NCBI GenBank assembly: GCA_047621325.1
Contig: JBLHLT010000005.1
Span: 124,001-188,000 of the forward strand
Length of the DNA: 64,000 nucleotides
DNA from: Bermanella sp047621325
GTDB lineage: Bacteria; Pseudomonadota; Gammaproteobacteria; Pseudomonadales; Oceanobacteraceae
Direction: 5' to 3'
Made by a program: the position numbers and the translations under genes. Under the pieces are notes generated by a model that had not been told where the DNA came from, made no database searches, and was given only the letters and a program-made list of their open reading frames with translations. This document shows, piece by piece, positions 34,540 to 42,978 of this stretch (its first letter is position 1; every line of letters begins with the position of its first letter).

Positions 34540-35418
34540 ATGATTAGCAACCAACACACCCTTAATGAAGTATTACAAGATTGGCCACTATGGCCAATCT
34601 TAAATCAATACGACCATGCAAAGTGTCATTTTGTACAACTAGAACAAGGGCTAACCAATGAAAACTGGTTAGTCACCTTGCCTAACGAAAACGAACAGCC
34701 ATTTGTTATTCGCATCAATGCAAAAAATGCAAAAGAATTAAACATACACCATCAAAATGAATATGAAATTGTTGAAAGCATTAGCAAACTCAACATATGC
34801 CCCGCCACATCATATAACGATCCTACTTTTAAATACTGGGTTCGCCCTTATATCCATGGTCACACATTAGCCGAGCATCAAGCCGCTGGGCTTTCAGTAA
34901 GCGAAAACCTAGAAAGAATTGCTCAAATTTTAAAAAGCACACATTCTCAGCCAACCCAAGCACACTGGCCGAGTGTCAATACGTTTGTAAGAACAGAATT
35001 TTTTTGGGCGCAAATCCTACCCAAACCCAACATGCAAAAGAATGACCTAGAACTATTAAAACAAACACTTGATAGCGCACTGCAACCAAACAGCCATAAA
35101 GTTGCCCTATGCCACATGGATGCCAACACTCACAACTGGATCATCAATAAAACCGGTGAACTAAGTTTAATAGACTGGGAGTACGCAGGGCTTGGCAATC
35201 CAATTTGGGATTTAGCGGTTTTCAGTGACAGCGCAAAGCTAAGTGAATCAGAAGAAAATCGTCTTTTATCTTTTTACGGTAAATACACCAACAGTGAATT
35301 ACACCTTGCAAAACTACAAATGGAATATCTATCTATTCTTTGGTTTGCGGTACAAGAAAGTACCGGTAGCAACACACTCGTATGCGAACTTAAAAACCTA
35401 GCGGCACGCGCTTGCTAA
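34540..35418 (+). CDS. Aminoglycoside-phosphotransferase-fold kinase, probable thiamine kinase
   Basis: About 292 residues with choline-kinase/APH features: the nucleotide loop LEQGLTNENWLV, catalytic loop CHMDANTHNWIIN (Brenner motif with D and N), and metal-binding SLIDWEYAGLGNPIWDLA. E. coli thiamine kinase ThiK (YcfN) has this fold. As the last gene of a TPP-regulated uptake operon, thiamine phosphorylation is the likely function. The start is uncertain: ATG 34540 is one base after the pnuT stop; ATG 34519 is also possible; no Shine-Dalgarno precedes either. Confidence 0.82.
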   Translation: MISNQHTLNEVLQDWPLWPILNQYDHAKCHFVQLEQGLTNENWLVTLPNENEQPFVIRINAKNAKELNIHHQNEYEIVESISKLNICPATSYNDPTFKYWVRPYIHGHTLAEHQAAGLSVSENLERIAQILKSTHSQPTQAHWPSVNTFVRTEFFWAQILPKPNMQKNDLELLKQTLDSALQPNSHKVALCHMDANTHNWIINKTGELSLIDWEYAGLGNPIWDLAVFSDSAKLSESEENRLLSFYGKYTNSELHLAKLQMEYLSILWFAVQESTGSNTLVCELKNLAARAC

Positions 35419-35461
35419 AAGCGCCGCCGTTAATACAAGTACAGCCTGTTCTAATAATAAG

Positions 35462-36763
35462 TTAATCAAGCCATCTAAAAGCATTACCAATCGACAACAT
35501 TATTTCATTTTTGACCCCTGCCTTCTCAGCGCAGTCTGGCCATAACTGCAAACACGCTACCACCTCTTCTATAATCTGCTTTATCCTTTGCTTAGATAAA
35601 CCCGTTTGTGTGCCCGCTGATAATAAGTCAGACAAAATAAATTCATCACGTTTACCGTTTACACTCATTTGATGTTTAGACGTCCACAAACCTTTAGGGT
35701 TGAAACTGTAAGCAACATCAAATGCTGGGCTTAATTGCCAATGACCATTACGGTCCATTAAAAACGCGATATTTTTGGTATGGTCATCTTGATTACGAAA
35801 AACCACATTAAACACCATACGTTTAAATAATTGCGCCACATGCTCGCGAGGAATTTGTAACTGCCTTGCCAAAACAAAGGCTTGCTCATAACTGGTGGCA
35901 GCTGGGTCGTTAAAATCAAAATGCCCCAAGCCGCACAAACTGGTCATGTGCAGTTTATCGCCATCAACACGATCAAAACGTTTTGTCATAAAATGGGCGC
36001 GACTGCCCTCTTCTAACAAGCGGCTTTCCATCATTTCAATTCCGACTTTTTGTGCTAGCAAATAATAGGCGTATTCAATACGGCCATAACCTAATGGATC
36101 AGCCAATTCTTTATCGCGGTTTTCGCTTACACCATCAAATTTAATTAACCAACCATCAAACCCTGTTTGCGGCTTTACATGACCCGGTAAAATAATGTTT
36201 TCGGCTTCGTTCCAATTAATAATGGCTTTTGCACGTGCGCCACCGGCGGATGTTCCGATCTGTAAGATTTGCTCTAACGCTTCGCCATCTAAATCATGGC
36301 TATCGATTTCAAACTGTTTTTTTTGCAACACTAAGCTGGCCAAACGCACCATTTTATCAAGCTCAATCTGTGAGCCTTCATCATGGTCAAAATAGCGTTG
36401 AGTTGGTTTAAACTCCAGCGCACCAATTGCCCGGTCGGCGGTGTAACATAATCGTTCAATAGGATTAAAATCAGACGGGCTACGACCTTGCTTAATAAGC
36501 CATTGGTCAATCAGCGCATTACCAAATTTATCGGGCAATACATCAGCCAACATACCCGGCAAGCCTTTAAACGTGTCTCTATTCAAACTTGCAAAACGGT
36601 AGGGCGCCGCGCGCACAGGCATGACAACCGGCGCGACTTCAATGCCAAAGTTTTGGAATTCTGGTGTGTACTGAAAATCTGCCACGCCCACCTGTTCATC
36701 CCAACGTACGACAGCAATGGTTGTCCCCCACAACAGTACCTCAGCAAGTTCAATGGCCATCAA
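35462..36763 (-). CDS. hipA: HipA-family serine/threonine kinase toxin
   Basis: 433 residues with an N-terminal HipA subdomain (VVRWDEQVGVADFQYTPEF; FASLNRDTFKGLPGMLADVLPDKFG) and a kinase domain: the glycine-rich loop GTSAGGARAKAII, lysine-bearing GWLIKFDG, the catalytic NQDDHTKNIAFL and the metal-binding AFDVAYS. E. coli HipA phosphorylates glutamyl-tRNA synthetase, halting translation and causing persistence. All core catalytic residues seem present. It overlaps the upstream hipB-like gene by 4 nt, the typical antitoxin-first order. Confidence 0.92.
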   Translation of the reverse strand: MMAIELAEVLLWGTTIAVVRWDEQVGVADFQYTPEFQNFGIEVAPVVMPVRAAPYRFASLNRDTFKGLPGMLADVLPDKFGNALIDQWLIKQGRSPSDFNPIERLCYTADRAIGALEFKPTQRYFDHDEGSQIELDKMVRLASLVLQKKQFEIDSHDLDGEALEQILQIGTSAGGARAKAIINWNEAENIILPGHVKPQTGFDGWLIKFDGVSENRDKELADPLGYGRIEYAYYLLAQKVGIEMMESRLLEEGSRAHFMTKRFDRVDGDKLHMTSLCGLGHFDFNDPAATSYEQAFVLARQLQIPREHVAQLFKRMVFNVVFRNQDDHTKNIAFLMDRNGHWQLSPAFDVAYSFNPKGLWTSKHQMSVNGKRDEFILSDLLSAGTQTGLSKQRIKQIIEEVVACLQLWPDCAEKAGVKNEIMLSIGNAFRWLD

Positions 36764-37158
36764 TGCTCACCTTCACCTGATAAAGGCGTTTTCACCACGG
36801 GTCTTCCATCACCCCACTTGGGTTGTGCCTTATTTGACCGTTTAGCTTTAGAGGCCCGCTGTGGTTTTTTCGGTTTTGCCTTATTCATAGCCAACTGTTC
36901 CAGTGGCGAGACGGCATCTGGGTCAGGTAAGGCAGTATGGATTTGAGCCAGTAAATCCAAGGAAAATAAATACTTAAACAGAATCGCCGTCTGCCCAGAC
37001 TGGCCAGCCTCTATATTTTGCGCGGCGCGCAAGCTTATCTCAGCCAATGCAGCCTGTTCGGCTTGAGTATTATTTTGCTCAATACGGGTTTGCCGGCACA
37101 CCTCACCAAGGCGCACCAACACTGAGTTCACAGCCTGATCAGGTAACATTGGTAGCAT
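36760..37158 (-). CDS. hipB: HipB-like XRE-family antitoxin
   Basis: 132 residues. Residues 10-75 form an XRE-type helix-turn-helix (LVRLGEVCRQTRIEQNNTQAEQAALAEISLRAAQNIEAGQ), and a Lys/Pro-rich tail follows. HipB neutralises HipA and represses the operon. ATG 37158 is used; an ATG three codons later is equally good, and neither has a Shine-Dalgarno sequence. Inverted repeats upstream are probable operators. Confidence 0.85.
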   Translation of the reverse strand: MLPMLPDQAVNSVLVRLGEVCRQTRIEQNNTQAEQAALAEISLRAAQNIEAGQSGQTAILFKYLFSLDLLAQIHTALPDPDAVSPLEQLAMNKAKPKKPQRASKAKRSNKAQPKWGDGRPVVKTPLSGEGEH

Positions 37159-37172
37159 TTATAATCCGTCTA

Positions 37173-37214
37173 TTTATACATATTAATTTTAAATATTAGA
37201 TCAATATGCATAAA
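37173..37214 (-). promoter_or_regulatory. Putative hipBA operator/promoter
   Basis: TTTATACATATT (37173-37184) and AATATGCATAAA (37203-37214) are inverted repeats matching at 11 of 12 positions with an 18-nt spacer. On the minus strand TTGATC and a TATGTA/TATAAA hexamer lie within, so a repressor bound here would cover the hipB promoter. Confidence 0.6.
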
Positions 37215-37307
37215 TACACCTATTTTTTCAACAATTATTATTCTGCTACTCAAATATCAATTCAGCGTAAGTCCAAAAATACACCTTATCACTCACAACC
37301 CCAATAT

Positions 37308-37400
37308 ATCGCTCGCGGTGCAAGCTCGTACATTATTGAAATCAACCTAAACCGCTGATTACTACCCAACCTGTAAGAGCCGAGCACCGCTCGCGCAATC
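37308..37400. repeat. Pair of degenerate REP-like palindromes in the hipB-MMPL gap
   Basis: CGCTCGCGGTGCAAGCTCGTACA (23 nt, first 20 CGCTCGCGGTGCAAGCTCGT) near 37310-37332 and CTGTAAGAGCCGAGCACCGC near 37371-37390 are inverted, imperfect copies of the same unit, related to repeats near 47431, 51785 and 51895. The remaining gap (37215-37531) has no gene that I can support. Confidence 0.5.
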
Positions 37401-37531
37401 AAAAGCCTAATTCATGCGACACAAGGCGATCAACATCCCCATCCCCATCCCCATCTAGCAATAAACAAAAGATTACCGTAATGTTCGGCCAGCATTCTCA
37501 TAAATATAAAAATAACAAACGGAATTAAAGC

Positions 37532-39868
37532 ATGAACGATCGTCTCGCTACGTGGCTGGTACATAGCCGCAACAAAATCGCCATGGCCGCCATACTGGTT
37601 ATCATTGGCCTCACCCTAGGCTTAACCCAGTTACAATTTAACGGCAGCTACAAAATCTTTTTTGATGACTCTAACGAACAACTGATTGCCCATGAAAAAA
37701 ACGAAAGTATTTACATCAAAAGTAATAATTTATTATTTGTATTTGAAGCACTTAACGGCGACATCTATACCCGTGAAAATTTAGCCAGTGTTGAATCCAT
37801 CACCCACCAAGCTTGGCAACTCCCCTATTCCAGCCGTGTTGATTCCCTAACCAATTACCAACACACCGAAGTAAGCGAAGACGATCTACTGGTGGCAGAC
37901 CTAGTAGAAGACGCAATGAGCCTTACGGACGAACAACTTACACGCATCAAAAATATTGCATCCAACGAAGTAGCACTGGTGAATCGACTAGTCTCTGATC
38001 GCCATCATTCGACCGGAATCAATGTCGTTTTAAATATGCCTAACGATACAAAACAAGCCGAAGGCAAAGCAACCGTTGAGCTAGTGGCTGCCGCACGCCA
38101 ATTACGCACCGAAATTGAAGCAGAAAACCCCAACATTAAAATTCACCTGCAAGGTCTTAGCATTGTTAATACGGCATTTAATGAATCGACCGAATATGAT
38201 GCCATGTATTTATTCCCAATATTATTTTTGTTAATTGTACTCATGTTGCTGTTTTTATTACGCTCGGCTTGGTCTGCATTTGTTACCACCATTGTAATTA
38301 TTGTGGGTGTGGTAATAAGCGAAGGCTTTGTGGGCTGGATTGGCTACGACTTAAATCAGGTAAACGTCATGGCACCCATTATTATTTTGACCCTCGCCGT
38401 GTGTGACTGCGTACATTTACTAGCAAGTTATTTACACCACTTATCATTGGGTCAAAACCGTAAAGACGCCATGACACAAGCCATGAAAATAAATCTGCAA
38501 CCGGTATTTTTAACCAGCTTCACCACCGCCATTGGCTTTTTAGCTATGAACACCTCTGACGTGCCGCCCTTTAGAGAGCTTGGCAACTTTGCAGCCTTTG
38601 GTGTAATGGCTGCGTTCTTTTTAAGCGTCACCATATTACCTGCCCTTGCTGTTTGGTTACCTATGAAAGCCAAGCCAATGGAAGAAGGCAAGATGCTATG
38701 GTCAAGTCGCATTGCCGACTTCTCAATCAAACACCGCAAGGTTTTATTACCCAGCGTATTAATAACGGCAACACTTCTAGCATCGCTAACACTATTAAAT
38801 GAATTAAACGACAATACCGTTGCGTACTTTGATGAGAGCACCGAATTTAGACAAGCATCCGAATATATGGAGCAAAATCTAACAGGTTTTGATGTATTAA
38901 ATTATTCACTAGACAGCGGCGAAATTGGCGGCGTCAACAACCCTGATTTTTTAAAAAAAGTAGATGCATTTGTTAAATGGTTTAAAAACCAGCCTGAAAT
39001 TGTCAACGCACTCGCCTACACCGACACCATCAAACGCCTCAACCAAAATATGAATTCTAATAACCCCGCTTATTATGAAATCCCTGAAAGCCGCGAACTC
39101 GCCTCTCAATATCAGCTTTTATACGAATTATCATTACCGTATGGGTTAGACCTGAATAACCAAGTTGATGCGCAAAAACGCTCACTCTTTTTAGCGTTTG
39201 GCGTAGTAGGCTCACAAGCAAAAGGTTTAATTGAACTAGACCAACGCGCACAAACTTGGTTCACACAAAATGCCCCACAACTTGCTGTACCTGCATCGGG
39301 CATTTCAACCATGTTTGCACATGTTGGTAAAAAGAATATCGACTCCATGTTATCGGGGTCAGTAATTGCCATTATCCTCATCACAATCACATTAATTATT
39401 GCATTAGGTTCAATTAGATTTGGCTTAATGAGCTTACTCCCAAACGTCTTCCCTGCTTTAATCACATTCGGTATTTGGGGTATTGCAGTTGGTCAAGTGG
39501 ACTTAGGCGTAGCCGTCGTATTCAGCTTAACACTGGGAATTGTAGTTGATGATACCGTCCACTTTTTTAGCAAATATCAGCGTGCTAAAAATCAACTAGG
39601 ACACACCTCGGCCGACGCAGTACGTTATGCATTTCAAACTGTAGCCAAACCCTTAGTCATCACCACCATCGTATTAGTAGCCGGCTTCTCTGTGTTGATG
39701 CTGTCTAATTTTACCGCCAATGTAAAAATGGGAATCATGATCAGTGGGACCATCAGCGCCGCACTTGTTTTTGATTTTTTACTTTTACCTGCTTTATTAA
39801 TGAAGTTTGACAAACAAACAGCACCAACAGAAGAAGCCGAGAACGATGGCGTTGCAACGCAAGTCTAA
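37532..39868 (+). CDS. MMPL/RND-superfamily transporter
   Basis: 778 residues: two symmetric halves, each with one helix, a large periplasmic loop and five further helices. Characteristic intramembrane segments: VMAPIIILTLAVCDCVHLLASY in the first half and VVFSLTLGIVVDDTVHFFSKYQRA in the second (GxxxDD motif complete; the first half has CD in place of DD). Members move lipids, hopanoids or hydrophobic compounds. No membrane-fusion protein or outer-membrane channel is nearby. The substrate is unknown. Confidence 0.88.
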   Translation: MNDRLATWLVHSRNKIAMAAILVIIGLTLGLTQLQFNGSYKIFFDDSNEQLIAHEKNESIYIKSNNLLFVFEALNGDIYTRENLASVESITHQAWQLPYSSRVDSLTNYQHTEVSEDDLLVADLVEDAMSLTDEQLTRIKNIASNEVALVNRLVSDRHHSTGINVVLNMPNDTKQAEGKATVELVAAARQLRTEIEAENPNIKIHLQGLSIVNTAFNESTEYDAMYLFPILFLLIVLMLLFLLRSAWSAFVTTIVIIVGVVISEGFVGWIGYDLNQVNVMAPIIILTLAVCDCVHLLASYLHHLSLGQNRKDAMTQAMKINLQPVFLTSFTTAIGFLAMNTSDVPPFRELGNFAAFGVMAAFFLSVTILPALAVWLPMKAKPMEEGKMLWSSRIADFSIKHRKVLLPSVLITATLLASLTLLNELNDNTVAYFDESTEFRQASEYMEQNLTGFDVLNYSLDSGEIGGVNNPDFLKKVDAFVKWFKNQPEIVNALAYTDTIKRLNQNMNSNNPAYYEIPESRELASQYQLLYELSLPYGLDLNNQVDAQKRSLFLAFGVVGSQAKGLIELDQRAQTWFTQNAPQLAVPASGISTMFAHVGKKNIDSMLSGSVIAIILITITLIIALGSIRFGLMSLLPNVFPALITFGIWGIAVGQVDLGVAVVFSLTLGIVVDDTVHFFSKYQRAKNQLGHTSADAVRYAFQTVAKPLVITTIVLVAGFSVLMLSNFTANVKMGIMISGTISAALVFDFLLLPALLMKFDKQTAPTEEAENDGVATQV

Positions 39869-39890
39869 CGCCTTAACTAAACCCAAATAA

Positions 39891-39918
39891 TAAACGCCGC
39901 AATTGCGGCGTTTATTTT
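39891..39918 (+). terminator. Terminator after the MMPL gene
   Basis: TAAACGCCGCAATTGCGGCGTTTA is a perfect 24-bp palindrome (first 20: TAAACGCCGCAATTGCGGCG) followed by TTTT; the long stem lies 23 nt after the stop. Confidence 0.85.
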
Positions 39919-40059
39919 GAGACAAAGCATTATTAAAATCAGTCAGATACCTTAATAGCCTCTATAATTTTATGACTAAACATAACAACTGCGTTAAATC
40001 GGTTTAACCATTACAAACCTTCATTCTGATTAAGGAGCCTTAAATACTTTTTTACCACT

Positions 40060-40485
40060 TTAGTTACTAGCCGCAACCAAATACCAAGCAACTTGTACCA
40101 ACATCGCAATCAATACAAAACACCCAACCAAAAACAGCCTAAGTCTCATTGGGACATAATTAGAACCACAATGCACATAAGCATGAGCGAATCGACTCAG
40201 TGTGAACAGCCACGCCAAACCGACAGCAACCATATTGACAGCATCGATACTGTAAAACACTAAACACAATACGTAGAACAACACAGGGGCTTCAAACTGG
40301 TTTGCGATATTATTAGAAACCTTGATCACAGAATCTGGCCACATGCGATTATTTAATGCCGTCTGATTACGATTCACATCACCCGCTTTTACCGCTTGGG
40401 CCTTCCTAACGCCTAACAAAATAAACATTATGAGAGTCAGTAAAATTTGTGCCAGAACAGGCCAAATAATAAGGTTTGAGTTCAT
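40060..40485 (-). CDS. MAPEG-family membrane protein
   Basis: 141 residues with four hydrophobic segments and the MAPEG pattern: NNRMWPDSVIKVSNNIANQFEAPVLFYVLCL (the N-x-x-E-x-P-like stretch), then RFAHAYVHCGSNYVPMRLRLFLVG. Bacterial MAPEGs can have glutathione transferase or peroxidase activity. The ATG follows GGAGAAACCC. It is divergent from a TetR regulator whose tandem operators lie between the two starts. Confidence 0.88.
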   Translation of the reverse strand: MNSNLIIWPVLAQILLTLIMFILLGVRKAQAVKAGDVNRNQTALNNRMWPDSVIKVSNNIANQFEAPVLFYVLCLVFYSIDAVNMVAVGLAWLFTLSRFAHAYVHCGSNYVPMRLRLFLVGCFVLIAMLVQVAWYLVAASN

Positions 40486-40519
40486 TGGGTTTCTCCTTAG
40501 TTACAGACTGGTGTTAAAA

Positions 40520-40558
40520 TGGACACTGTCAGTATGGTCATCAATATGGACGGTGTCA
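40520..40558. promoter_or_regulatory. Tandem operator-like repeats between MAPEG and TetR genes
   Basis: TGGACACTGTCA (40520-40531) and TGGACGGTGTCA (40547-40558) are near-identical 12-mers, each an imperfect palindrome, 27 bp apart. They lie just upstream of the TetR start and near a TTAAAAT -10-like hexamer, consistent with autorepression and control of the MAPEG gene. Confidence 0.55.
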
Positions 40559-40561
40559 ATT

Positions 40562-41179
40562 TTGAAAGATAAACAAAAGCGTACCGCTGGGCAAAAGCAC
40601 GGCGACCTAAGGGCAGAACTACTACAAGAGGGATTAAAACTACTCGACTCACAGGGTATTGAGGCTATAACCATCCGCGCCGTAGCACGTAACGCAGGGG
40701 TAGCCCATTCAGCGCCCGCAAATCACTTCCCTAATAGGCAAGCTATGTTAACGGCCATTGCTGCAATTATTTTTGCAGATCTAGCCGATCAAACCACAGA
40801 AGCAATAACCGATTTATCGGATAAACCGGAGCAAGCCATACAGGCTTTTGCCGAAACCTGCTTTCAGTTTGCTTTCGACACCCCATACCGTTATCAACTG
40901 CTGTGGCAACGTCAATTGATCAATCAAGACGATCCAGCCGTAGCCAAAGAAATGGAGCGAATCTACTCGGCACTTCTGTCGTTACTACAACAAGACAAAA
41001 TACATCATCGCGTTGATACCGAAACAGATGCCATTGCAATATGGTCGATGATCCACGGCTATATAAGCATGCGATTAGACGGGAATCTTGTGGCAGGTAA
41101 TGACACAGTCACCCATCTTCCTCGACACAAAGCGATTCTATTATCACTAATTGATGGTATTTATTATCGTAAAAGCTAA
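40562..41179 (+). CDS. TetR-family regulator
   Basis: About 205 residues. N-terminal HTH (RAELLQEGLKLLDSQGIEAITIRAVARNAGVAHSAPANHFPNRQAMLTAIA) is typical TetR, and a C-terminal helical ligand domain follows (FAETCFQFAFDTPYRYQLLWQRQLI; TetR_C_33-like). An initiator TTG at 40562 with GGACGG upstream is preferred; GTG 40553 is an alternative. A longer frame back to 40430 would run through the divergent promoter region. It probably regulates itself and the MAPEG gene. Confidence 0.85.
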   Translation: MKDKQKRTAGQKHGDLRAELLQEGLKLLDSQGIEAITIRAVARNAGVAHSAPANHFPNRQAMLTAIAAIIFADLADQTTEAITDLSDKPEQAIQAFAETCFQFAFDTPYRYQLLWQRQLINQDDPAVAKEMERIYSALLSLLQQDKIHHRVDTETDAIAIWSMIHGYISMRLDGNLVAGNDTVTHLPRHKAILLSLIDGIYYRKS

Positions 41180-41263
41180 CAACATTAAGAGGGGAATCAT
41201 GAAGCAGGTGTAGCGCCTAACGCCACACCAAGTGAATTATATTTGAATCACATTCATAGCCAT

Positions 41264-41303
41264 AAAAAGGAGGGAGGCCTGATCTTACTTAGCCTATCTT
41301 TTT
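41264..41303. terminator. Imperfect terminator-like hairpin
   Basis: AAAAAGG...AGGC pairs with GCCTATCTTTTT around a 13-nt loop. It lies between the converging TetR and dioxygenase genes and could serve both. Confidence 0.5.
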
Positions 41304-41356
41304 ATTGTGAATGATATATTTTTATCATGAGTATCACGCATATACGCGATAAATTA

Positions 41357-41998
41357 TTATGCCTTTTCAATAACGATCTGATAATAAAAAACACCCGTTT
41401 TATCAGCTGACTCTTTTGCAATCATAAGAGCTTGCTCCTGCTTAGTTTTTCTCTGAAGCAGCCTATCAACCTGGTTTAACGGATGATTTGGGAAATACAT
41501 TTGAGTGGTCAGTTCGAAGTAGCCTTTTTTGGTCACTTTAAAATGAATATGAGGCGGGCGTGACCAACCATTCCCAACGGGATAAATACCAGGCTGTATG
41601 GTCTTAAAACGAAATTCACCATTTTTACCTGAAGGCACAATCGCCCACCCCTGAAAGTTATCATCTATTGGCGCGGGATTAGAGTCATGAGGATGTGCAT
41701 ACCTACCTGCAGCGTTTGCCTGCCACAAATCAACTGTCGCGTCCTCAACAGGATTACCCTCCGTATCTAAAACCACACCATGAATAATAATTTTTTTGCC
41801 TATTGCATCTTGGTTACGACCTTTTATATTTGTAAGATCAAAGTCTTTATCTTTCTGTGCAATTATTGGATAGAACGGCCCTTCTATTTCGTTAGGAGTC
41901 GAAGGGGTTTTCTTAAATTCACCATCATTACTCATTGCATGACCTGCAACCCCTAACGTACTTAACAAACTTGCCTTAAAAAAATTACGACGATTCAT
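41357..41998 (-). CDS. Tat-exported intradiol-dioxygenase-like protein
   Basis: 213 residues. The N-terminus MNRRNFFKASLLSTLGVAGHA is a Tat signal (RRxFFK). The remainder matches protocatechuate 3,4-dioxygenase beta-type folds: NEIEGPFYPI, KIIIHGVVLDTEGNPVEDATVDLWQANAAGRYAHP, and the iron ligands Tyr (GRYAHP) and two His in RSRPPHIHFKV-like sequence WSRPPHIHFKV. Exported intradiol dioxygenases of this kind act on catechol-type compounds, possibly lignin- or humic-derived. ATG 41998 has AGGA 8 nt upstream. No ring-cleavage pathway genes are nearby, so the substrate is unknown. Confidence 0.88.
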   Translation of the reverse strand: MNRRNFFKASLLSTLGVAGHAMSNDGEFKKTPSTPNEIEGPFYPIIAQKDKDFDLTNIKGRNQDAIGKKIIIHGVVLDTEGNPVEDATVDLWQANAAGRYAHPHDSNPAPIDDNFQGWAIVPSGKNGEFRFKTIQPGIYPVGNGWSRPPHIHFKVTKKGYFELTTQMYFPNHPLNQVDRLLQRKTKQEQALMIAKESADKTGVFYYQIVIEKA

Positions 41999-42054
41999 TA
42001 ACAATTCCTTTTATACAATATACGTATAGAAAAATAACAACCCAATAAATGCTA

Positions 42055-42525
42055 TTACCTATCAACAAGCGATAGCCAATAATCCTTATTATCCATAGAC
42101 CTAAAGCCTGCGCTTAAGTAAATTTCTGACATCGAGACAATTTTTGGGAACAAGATTGTCTCCCCCCCAATAACGTCCACACTTACTGCCGAATGCAGGG
42201 CTGTATTAGATTTCGCGACATAGCCGTAAACAGTACCGTATTCCGTCACTGTATATTTACCGGGTTTAAGATCATCTAAATAAACGATTCTAACGTCTGG
42301 CCTAAACGGAATACTAAGCTCATGAATGACACCAGACTCTTCATGCTTTAAAAAAACAATAACAGTAAGCCCCTGCCCATGAGTGCCAGGATTGTTAGAT
42401 AAGGTCAGTGAAAAAACCCCAAAGGCGATATTTCCCATCAGCTCTTGATCAGCTTTAGTGAGTGCGGCGCAACTAGATATAGATAAAAAAACAAGGGACA
42501 GCCCGATTAGTTTGAAAAATTGCAT
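42055..42525 (-). CDS. Putative lipoprotein
   Basis: 156 residues beginning with a lipoprotein signal (MQFFKLIGLSLVFLSISSC, lipobox SISSC). The mature part is beta-rich with a carboxypeptidase-regulatory-like look (LTVIVFLKHEESGVIHELSIPFRPDVRIVYLDDLKPGKYTVTEYG). ATG 42525 has GAG 6 nt upstream. It is 56 nt upstream of the dioxygenase gene and on the same strand. No named family recognised. Confidence 0.8.
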   Translation of the reverse strand: MQFFKLIGLSLVFLSISSCAALTKADQELMGNIAFGVFSLTLSNNPGTHGQGLTVIVFLKHEESGVIHELSIPFRPDVRIVYLDDLKPGKYTVTEYGTVYGYVAKSNTALHSAVSVDVIGGETILFPKIVSMSEIYLSAGFRSMDNKDYWLSLVDR

Positions 42526-42951
42526 ATTCACTCAACTTGAGATTATTGGTTCACAGTCTTATCAACTGAAAAAGGAATCATTAGTGGGACGGTAATACTA
42601 AAAGCCGCTATATTTTATCTGCCTATTAAACCTTGAATTTAAACGTAAAACGCCCACGCTGTTCACAATCACTCTCATACATCAGAGTGATTTTAAGTCG
42701 ACCAAAGTGCCTTCCACAAAAAAGCGCCAAGCAAAACACATTACATTGTGTGATACCTTGGCGCTCATAACGTTCCATCAAATAGAAAATATATAACTTA
42801 GAGTGACAACCCCAATAGCTTTCATTAAGGGTTAGAAGATTAAATACAGCGTGAACTCAGCTTATTAATATTAGCCGCTAAGCCTCACAACCAAAAGCAG
42901 GGATACCCTTTTGATTTTGGATTTCTCAGATTACGTCTAAGTGAACTACAA
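42526..42951. other. Non-coding stretch with two hairpins at the left edge of the cassette array
   Basis: I see no gene. AATCACTCT/AGAGTGATT (42667-42692) and AGCGCCAAG/CTTGGCGCT (42723-42765, with inner ACACA/TGTGT) form good stems; only the first is followed by T residues. The stretch may hold remains of decayed cassettes. Confidence 0.5.
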
Positions 42952-42978
42952 CCAATCCATAGCAGCCACTTGTTATGT
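42952..42978 (-). other. Truncated attC site (R''-L'' half)
   Basis: Minus strand ACATAACAAGTGGCTGC begins like the complete site at 46262-46367 (CATAACAAGCGGCTGC), and contains the stop of the adjoining cassette gene. I find no matching second half ending in GTT within 150 bp, so this looks like a site broken at the distal end of the array. Confidence 0.55.

Noticed and set aside
37434..37455. CATCCC tandem repeat, three to four units
   Set aside because: Too short for a CRISPR or meaningful satellite; likely a simple repeat.
41199..41213. Short ORF after GAGGGGAATC (ATGAAGCAGGTGTAG)
   Set aside because: Four codons only; no evidence of a leader-peptide attenuator after it.
41215..41221. 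GCCTAAC, an attC-like core upstream of the dioxygenase region
   Set aside because: No partner core or pairing arm within 150 bp.
42723..42765. AGCGCCAAG/CTTGGCGCT hairpin considered as an attC
   Set aside because: No core sites at the ends and too short; kept only as a hairpin.
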